Below are positions 57,807 to 64,000 of a stretch of DNA of 64,000 nt, in pieces. Under the pieces are notes generated by a model. That model was not told the DNA's origin. It searched no databases and was given only the letters and a program-made list of their open reading frames with translations. The position numbers and the translations under genes are program-made. The DNA comes from Apostichopus japonicus (Eukaryota; Echinodermata; Holothuroidea; Aspidochirotida; Stichopodidae): positions 18,889,999 through 18,953,998 of the forward strand of contig NC_092565.1 of the NCBI RefSeq assembly GCF_037975245.1, written 5' to 3'. Position 1 is the first letter of the stretch; every line of letters starts with the position of its first letter.

Positions 57807-60368
57807 TTACTTGTAAATGTCATCGCGGAATCTAGCGTACATGCCTTCCGTGGGTTCGAATGAATCAGCTCCGCTGTTTGCCTGGATGCTCTCTTGAGCC
57901 GAGATGACTTTCAAGATGGAGTCCAAGCTAATACGATTCTTCTCCGCAGTTCTGGCCTTGTCGATCTGAGTAAAGAGCCGGTCCGAGTCGCTGTTAGGTA
58001 TCGGTAGCATCATGATGGCTTTGATGCAGAACCACAGCGATGCATATTTGGCGTTGCTCATCACTTTCCCCCAGAAGACGTCAAACTCCAAGTCACCCTT
58101 GAGTTCGTCGTCGAACACCAGATTTCTCCATTGGTTGTCGACGTCTTGCTCGTTGGTCAATTCCAAGATCTGTGGGAAGTGACACATCACCTCTGAGACA
58201 AAAGATACCACTTTGCCAGACTTGACACTCTCTACACTGATTTTGCTGGCGGCGACCAGGATTGGGTCGTCCAACGGAAACCTCTGCTGGATCTGTTGGC
58301 AGGCTGTCATCATGAAGTTGCGACAAACGGCGACAAATTGGCCCTTAGACTCTGGCGGTTCTGACAAGGCTCCCAAGCCTCGCATGACTGTGGTACCGAG
58401 GTAGGTGTTCTCCAGAGGTTGCATGTGAAATTCACTTGTAGGGCTCAGATGAGAAACAGGATTTTGCTTGATGTACGCCGGTTGCATGTATAGGGCCAAA
58501 AGATCTTTGTAGGGCATCGAGATATGGTCATGGACTTTGTCGACTGTTGGCGATGTACCTTGGGAGGTCAGGCTCAGCTGGCTGATCTTAGGAAGGACAA
58601 ACGTAAGAAATTCAAAGAACAACTTATTGTATGGGTTGCTCATGGAATCTAATATGTCCTTAGCACGATGATTTTTGGTAGATGCTAACTGATCTTGCAT
58701 AAAAGACAAGAGTGCTGCCCATTTGTCTACGATACTGGAGATGCACTGCAGAAGACTCAACCACTGGGTCTGAAAGGGTTTGAGAAGACGATGGGGTTGG
58801 ATTTCTGTGAACTCCTGGAAATCTCCAAACTGAGTGGTACGTTTGTTATGTCGTGCAAAGAAGTTGTAGATATCATGCACCAACTTCTCACAACCACTTG
58901 GCAATACCTCACATGCGTGAGAAGCAACGAGAGCAGCGTTGTGGCACGTGCACCGGAAAGCGATGATGGTTGGATTCACTTCCATCAGTCGAGTCCGTAA
59001 ACTGTTGATCTGTCCATGGAGCAGATCACATGGATCCGCACTGAGCACTGTCCAACCAATACATTCTGTAATATTCAAGCCTTTGCTGGCTACACATTTC
59101 GAAAGTTCTTCGAACAACGTATCCGCAGTCTGTTCCGAAACCGATATCAGACCTAGCAACCTGGTGCAGAGAGTGGAACCATCAAAGTACTTCACAACAA
59201 TGGCCATTTGTGTCTCAGATTCTGAAGTTGGTATGGCAATCTCGTTGATGATAAGAGAATACCTGGTCTTACCTAGCTCTGTTACCTGTTGCAAGCTCCT
59301 CTCCACACTTTCGATAAAATCTTTCCCAATGACGTTGTACACTACACATGCAGCTTTGGTGCGTTTCATCTTCAATTTCCTTGCGATTCTCGAGTCTGAG
59401 AAGCTGTCTGCTAACACTGCAGTAAGTGACTCCAATGCACGGAAGGGAATATGGTTCTCGGCAGTCCATGCAGATATTTTCATCTCTGCCCTCTGTGTTT
59501 GCCGTTCCAATTCTTGTCTCATGACACGTCGTTTTTCAATGTAAGACAATTTGGTTTTCGACAAGGAAGACAAGTCTCCCTCTGTACGGTCTGCATCGTT
59601 CTCAGATACCACCGAAGCCTGTAAATTCTCTGCCAAAGCTGCTGCTTGTTCTGTTTCTGTGGGCATGAGTGTATCTGCCTGAATCACTATTGTCTCCGGT
59701 TCACCATCATCATCAAATAAATCATCGTCATTGATACCTTTGTGTTTCTCAGACTGAACATGTGATTCAAGGCTCGATTTTTTGGCTTGGATTAGACACT
59801 GGCACTTAGTACATCTAGCCTTTTGTGTATTCCCTGCAACTTTATCTAACCAATCTGAGAATTTTGGATCCAATAACCATTCATCTCTAAATCTTTGGGC
59901 GTAAATCTTTTGCTTCCTTGGTGAATCATTTTCTGAACCATCTTCTCCTGGAAATGACTTTGCTCGACGCTTCTTCGGTACACGTTTCCCACGGCCTCTT
60001 CTTGGCTGTGGGGTTGTCTGTGTTTTGTCCTCAGATTTTGATTCTTCTGTCGTGAGATTTTCAGATTCTTCGTCGGGTCTTTCTTCAGTATTCTCTCCAT
60101 CTTCTAAGTTTTCATTGCTTACAATCAATTGATTTGGTTCCTGTTGCTCTTCTAGTTTGACCGGTTCTTCCAAATGTTCTTGGTTGAGTTCATTAACGTT
60201 AGGCACAGGATCGGGTGGTGGGTCTACATTTACCTCAACTTCCAAATGTACAACTTGCTCTGTTTCGATAGTCTCTTGGTTTTGGACTTCCACAGTTTTT
60301 ATGACATCTTGGATCTCCTCCGGTTGAGTTTCCGTGCTTTCTGTCTGAATTGCTATAATCGTTTCCAT
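57807..60368 (-). CDS. hAT-transposase-derived zinc-finger protein, intronless, 853 aa
   Basis: One uninterrupted ORF. Residues 1-115 are Glu/Gln-rich and acidic. A basic stretch follows (RRGRGKRVPKKRRAK, a likely nuclear signal). Next is a BED/TTF-like zinc finger with C186, C189, H203 and H209. The middle resembles a hAT RNase-H-like core: YSLIINEIAI where active enzymes have a D-E-S-T-D type motif, then VLSADPCDLLHG with the second Asp kept, then FRCTCHNAALVASHA and TQWLSLLQ. The C-terminal dimerisation motif is LPIPNSDSDRLFTQ (790-800), where active hATs have SERVFS. So the first catalytic Asp is replaced by Asn, and the Glu in the last motif is Asp. The ORF is intact although catalysis is probably lost. 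That suggests a host-retained DNA-binding protein rather than a live transposon. It resembles the ZNF862/C17orf113 type in layout. I found no flanking TIRs. Confidence 0.8.
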   Translation of the reverse strand: METIIAIQTESTETQPEEIQDVIKTVEVQNQETIETEQVVHLEVEVNVDPPPDPVPNVNELNQEHLEEPVKLEEQQEPNQLIVSNENLEDGENTEERPDEESENLTTEESKSEDKTQTTPQPRRGRGKRVPKKRRAKSFPGEDGSENDSPRKQKIYAQRFRDEWLLDPKFSDWLDKVAGNTQKARCTKCQCLIQAKKSSLESHVQSEKHKGINDDDLFDDDGEPETIVIQADTLMPTETEQAAALAENLQASVVSENDADRTEGDLSSLSKTKLSYIEKRRVMRQELERQTQRAEMKISAWTAENHIPFRALESLTAVLADSFSDSRIARKLKMKRTKAACVVYNVIGKDFIESVERSLQQVTELGKTRYSLIINEIAIPTSESETQMAIVVKYFDGSTLCTRLLGLISVSEQTADTLFEELSKCVASKGLNITECIGWTVLSADPCDLLHGQINSLRTRLMEVNPTIIAFRCTCHNAALVASHACEVLPSGCEKLVHDIYNFFARHNKRTTQFGDFQEFTEIQPHRLLKPFQTQWLSLLQCISSIVDKWAALLSFMQDQLASTKNHRAKDILDSMSNPYNKLFFEFLTFVLPKISQLSLTSQGTSPTVDKVHDHISMPYKDLLALYMQPAYIKQNPVSHLSPTSEFHMQPLENTYLGTTVMRGLGALSEPPESKGQFVAVCRNFMMTACQQIQQRFPLDDPILVAASKISVESVKSGKVVSFVSEVMCHFPQILELTNEQDVDNQWRNLVFDDELKGDLEFDVFWGKVMSNAKYASLWFCIKAIMMLPIPNSDSDRLFTQIDKARTAEKNRISLDSILKVISAQESIQANSGADSFEPTEGMYARFRDDIYK

Positions 60369-61582
60369 GGTTTTGAAAGTGACCAGTTTTATATTTTCTT
60401 AAGTTAGAAGGCTTATTTTCTGTTAGAATTTTGATTCTGGCCTAGCATGAAAAGGGCTGATCACGCGCGAGCGGGATATGGGCACGCCAATGTCGAAATT
60501 GAAATGACAGCTGGTCAGTTTTGTATTACAGCAATATTCTAAACAGCATTTCGAGGGAAAACTTGCTAGAATAAGGCTATATGCTCCACTTGACGTGTGA
60601 CCTTGTTAAAGTTTTAACAGGGAGTTACTTTTCCATCTTGTCCAAAATGCACTCAAAATATATAAGCCAAAGTCTGCTAATGTTGTGAGGGCAAATGCAA
60701 CATAGTATTGATTAACTATCTGTCTTGGATAAGTTATGCGATTGGGATTTATGGTTCTGCAAAAAATCTTTGTGTCATTGACGTGTTGAAAAGTTTGCTG
60801 CAATGATAAACTCGCGGTTTAATGGCAATGGAGTAAATTTACAGTCAGAAAGAAGAATTATTTTGTTCGTAAACGAGGCAAGCAGCTTCTCAATGAATCA
60901 TTCTTGACACACAATGATGCAAAACCCTGGAAATTCGGGTAAGGGAGATTAAAAGAAAGGGAACCGATGTAATTTCTGCTAGATCTAAGACAAAATCGGC
61001 TGTTCTAGCACAGAATCTGCCAGAATGGTCAATCCACTTACTGATATATGTTGTCATTTACTCTGCGCATGCGCGTCATGAAAAGGCGGCTACTGTACAC
61101 AGAGAATGTAAGGCAAAGAATAGGGGAACCGATACACGCCGTTTATATTCAATCCCAATTTCTCATTTTTTAGACCTAATTTACAGAATTTAATGCAAAG
61201 CCAAGTTTTATTTATGCATATTAATTCGAATAAACTTTTGTTTCAATATTGTACGCTTTTGTTAAGTTTTTATGTGCAACCAAATATGTTCTCTTGTTCA
61301 CAAATTTTGTTCTAGCATATATGATATCAGTACCGTTCCATGTGAAAGTCAAAATTTTAAGAAAGCATTTTCCTTCATAGTTACTTGCTGTACTATAAAG
61401 AGGAAGATGAAGGCTCAAAACAGCTTTAAGAACAGTAAATCTCACATATCCAAATTCCATTTTATAATCATTTACCAAACAGATTATATAATCTTCAACC
61501 TCCAAGAAAAACATTGCGCAACTTGGGAACATTAGTTTATATATTATTTGACTCACATCTTGAAGCATCAGCCAGATGGCAT
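60369..61582. promoter_or_regulatory. Upstream region of the hAT-derived gene with an NRF1-like site
   Basis: It contains CTCTGCGCATGCGCG at about 61061, matching the NRF1 consensus TGCGCATGCGCA, and a CpG-bearing stretch at 60460-60495 (CACGCGCGAGCGGG) about 100 bp upstream of the start codon. These are plausible housekeeping-promoter features for the minus-strand gene. No other gene is seen. GGGAACCGATG/GGGGAACCGATACACG occurs twice (60959 and 61120). Confidence 0.4.
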
Positions 61583-61654
61583 GCCGTGATCGTCTAGAGG
61601 TTAGGACATTACGTTGTGGCCGTAATAACCCAGGTTCGAATCCTGGTCACGGCA
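61583..61654 (+). tRNA. trnH-GUG: tRNA-His (anticodon GTG)
   Basis: All four stems pair. The acceptor is GCCGTGA with TCACGGC (61583-61589, 61647-61653). The D arm is in GTCTAGAGGTTAGGAC. The anticodon stem is TTACG/CGTAA around loop TTGTGGC, with GTG at 61616-61618. The T stem is CCAGG/CCTGG around TTCGAAT. A at 61654 is the discriminator position. The sequence closely matches human tRNA-His. A/B boxes are intact and a T6 run at 61659-61664 provides a polymerase III terminator, so the gene looks functional. There is no intron. CCA and the 5' G-1 are added after transcription. Confidence 0.97.
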
Positions 61655-61658
61655 TTAC

Positions 61659-61664
61659 TTTTTT
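61659..61664 (+). terminator. Polymerase III T-run terminator of tRNA-His
   Basis: Six consecutive T residues lie five bases after the tRNA 3' end. Confidence 0.85.
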
Positions 61665-61804
61665 CTTTCTTCTTTTCCGGCCGTCACCGTTACTGTTTGG
61701 TCGATATTATTTAGATCACAGGAAGAAAAAAACTAAGGAACCACTTTCCCCGCCGCGGATCGTCATTCTGGGTGGAAAAAGTGCAGTCATGTGATTTATT
61801 TTTG

Positions 61805-62445
61805 GGCATTCAGCCAGGGAAGAGTTATACCACTACTATGAGTGTATATCCCAGTTCCCTCTCACACAAAATACAATATTTATTAGCACGTTGCGTTTAG
61901 AGCTACTAATATACCTAATGCATAATCTAAATATGCCCCAGAAGCAACATTTGACGTACAAATTTGTGTACATCTTTTTTCTAGGGAGGACCTTGCACCT
62001 CTCTAATGATAATCGGCTTCAATGACATCAGAGAAGCAACACCTCCTTCAATTGTCTCTGGCCCTTGGCAATAAAGTTTCAGGACCCCATCTAAGTTACT
62101 CAGTAGGGAAAGTTTTGAATTTATTATTAATTATTAGCACAATCAAGATTCAAGTGTTTCTAGAACTACTAATAAAGACCTAAATTCATAGTCTAACTAT
62201 GCCTCAGAATGTACCATTTGACGTCTAACTTTGAGGACCCCCCACCACATGGGAGCTGGTCAACAGCAATGACCCAGGGCAGCACTTCCTCCTTATAGTT
62301 GCCTCTGTCCATTCCATAAAGGTTCAGTCACTCCACCTAGTTCAGTCATGAAATCCCCCTCTCCACCCCCTTCCCCACCAAAGTTGGAATCAGGTGCATG
62401 CCACTACTGTGAATCCTTCCCAGATCCAGTCTAGTTCCCTCATTT
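61805..62445. repeat. Diverged direct repeats of an unassigned family
   Basis: Two segments align in the same orientation: 61879-62120 and 62130-62390. Both start ATTAGCAC. Both then carry CTACTAATA..CCTAA, CATAATCTAA/CATAGTCTAA, ATGCC(C/T)CAGAA, CATTTGACGT and a GAGGACC block, followed by a TTGCCTCTGTCC/TTGTCTCTGGCC block. A further shared piece (CCACTACT.TGA ... AGTTCCCTC) borders the pair at 61830 and 62400. Divergence is roughly a quarter, so the duplication is old. Confidence 0.7.
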
Positions 62446-62804
62446 AATGGGAATAATTCGTAGTGAAATGCTGTATTTTTTTCGGTGCTAAGGTTAGCGC
62501 TATTATTATACATGTGCAGCCCAAAAGTCTGTCTGTTACCTTTTAAATCAATACCCTTCTTTAGCAGGATTCACCAACTTTTCCTAGCTTTCTCTAATAT
62601 ATATTTATTTTAGGGGAGGGGTGGAGGGGAGGGGGGCTTGGGCAAGTGAATTACACAAGTTTCCCTGTTCCATCTTTATCCCATAAGATAAAGACAATGG
62701 TACATAACTCTAAGTCTTCTACTGATAAAGCATCTGTATTCTTTGTGTTTGTTCTTTGTTTTTATATTCATAAAATAGTAATGGAAAAGGGGGCGAGAGG
62801 AGAA

Positions 62805-62870
62805 GGTAAGAAGAGAGGTGAAGAGGTAAGAAGAGGGGTGAAAAGGTAAGAAGAGGGGTGAAAAGGTAGT
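62805..62870. repeat. Tandem repeat, three copies of about 20 bp
   Basis: GGTAAGAAGAGGGGTGAAAA-type units begin at about 62804, 62825 and 62846. Confidence 0.85.
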
Positions 62871-64000
62871 TATAAACTAACTTCCTTCTTCAGTAGCTCT
62901 ATTTCGGTTTCAACTATGTACCTACTATGTATAAATCAAACAGAAATTTGGTCTGACATTGACCTACAAATAATTTTTTACTGTATCCTTAAAGTTCTAC
63001 CAGACATAGGTTAGCAGCCGGAATTGGAGTAGCTTGCAAATATATCTGTACTATGCATGCCATAAGACTTGCCACGATAAAGTGTACGATTCCACCCCTT
63101 CAGGGACTTGATAGGGGTATGGTTACCCATGAATGTTGGTACAAGGTTTATTGACAAAATGAATGAAAGGGATTTTGCCGCTAGCATACTTGAGTAAATA
63201 CTGATGTCACAAAGGGAGATCCCCCAGCATAAAATCAAGGGGCTCAGCCCTCCCACCCCACACCCCACGGCCACCATACCACACCAACAGTTTTGCATCT
63301 AAACACCCTTCATTTTACCAAATTTCTGAATGGGGTTTATAGGAAAATATTATAGGCACACATGAAGCTCCTAATCAGCCCTAATGACCTGTGCCTAAAT
63401 AATGCCTTAGCCTTTGGCCCTTACATTTAAAGCTTAGCATCTTCCCCAGCAGGTAACTACAAGCCATATTCAACTTCTCATTCTAAAACAATGTTGAGCA
63501 AAATATGGAAAAAAAAGATAAACTAAATAAAATTATGATCTATAAATGTATTGGTTAACAATCATACATATATGACTATATATATGAGAACTTTTAATTA
63601 GATTAGAATACAGTTTCACATTTTCTCAGTCTCTTCCTCAGAACTGAAAACAATTATTCTTGTAAACATATTGACAGGTGAAAAACTGATTGAAAATATT
63701 GAATAATAAGCCCGAATCTCCTGTTGCTGTGCCGTTTTTTTGTTGTTGTGTTCTTCAGTAGCAGTGGAGTGGGATACCTAAACCCAAGTATCATAAAGTG
63801 AATCCACAAACACAACCTTTGTAGAGAAAATTAATATTGTAAGGTTATTGAATAGTTAAATTCAAAAGACATTTTTAAATCATATTTTTACCTCTTACAT
63901 CATCACGTAAATTTTTATCATCATATGTCTTAATAACAATTCCTAATGATCCTGTTACCCTTAAAATTGCACTAAATGATTTTTACAAGCAATTTAGTTC
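62871..64000. other. Right-hand end of window, nothing recognised
   Basis: AT-rich sequence without a supported exon, RNA gene or terminal repeat. Confidence 0.4.

Noticed and set aside
58939-59544. 201-codon plus-strand ORF
   Set aside because: It lies entirely antisense to the hAT-derived gene and has no recognisable motif, so it is a mirror of a biased coding sequence.
55768-60368. The hAT terminus at 55768 as the left end of a live transposon containing the 853-aa ORF
   Set aside because: No matching inverted end exists to the right of the ORF within the window and the terminus is more than 2 kb from the ORF. The two are treated as unrelated.

Overview
The window is nuclear DNA of an animal. 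It is AT-rich and intron-rich, with GT-AG introns and many transposon remnants. The encoded proteins and a human-like gene neighbourhood point to a deuterostome. A marine invertebrate, probably an echinoderm such as a sea cucumber, is my best guess, but no sequence here fixes the species.

Layout. (1) 493-1330, minus: the first two coding exons of an FAHD2-type fumarylacetoacetate hydrolase-family gene that runs off the left edge. (2) 2013-8566, plus: the complete four-exon MED28 gene (Mediator subunit, 181 aa), head-to-head with FAHD2. (3) 11033-22017, minus: the complete 13-exon LAP3 gene (M17 leucine aminopeptidase, 543 aa), tail-to-tail with MED28. Human LAP3 and MED28 are also neighbours. 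(4) 23.8-32.7 kb: gene-poor, dominated by a 4.8-kb DNA transposon with perfect 26-bp terminal inverted repeats. (5) 32845-47343, plus: a complete 16-exon PDZD7-like scaffold gene (1207 aa). Its order is HHD-PDZ-PDZ-basic linker-HHD-proline-rich-PDZ, and it may have a roughly 6-kb 3' UTR. (6) 57807-60368, minus: an intronless 853-codon gene derived from a hAT transposase, with a zinc finger and probably lost catalysis. (7) 61583-61654, plus: tRNA-His(GTG). (8) 61.8-64 kb: diverged repeats.

Mobile and repeated DNA is the most distinctive content. There are two non-autonomous hAT elements with perfect 8-bp target duplications (4352-5345 and 33378-34906). There is a 1.3-kb fold-back element in MED28 intron 1, and the 4.8-kb TIR element carries clustered 15-base subterminal motifs. 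A three-copy MITE-like family, tRNA-derived SINE-like segments, a LINE 3' end and several minisatellites complete the set.

The genes do not form one pathway. MED28 acts in transcription, LAP3 in peptide turnover, FAHD2 in small-molecule metabolism, and PDZD7 in the stereociliary/ciliary ankle-link (USH2) scaffold of vertebrates. Exon boundaries were placed by hand from reading frame, GT-AG signals and remembered human homologues. Every junction in the three complete multi-exon genes keeps phase.
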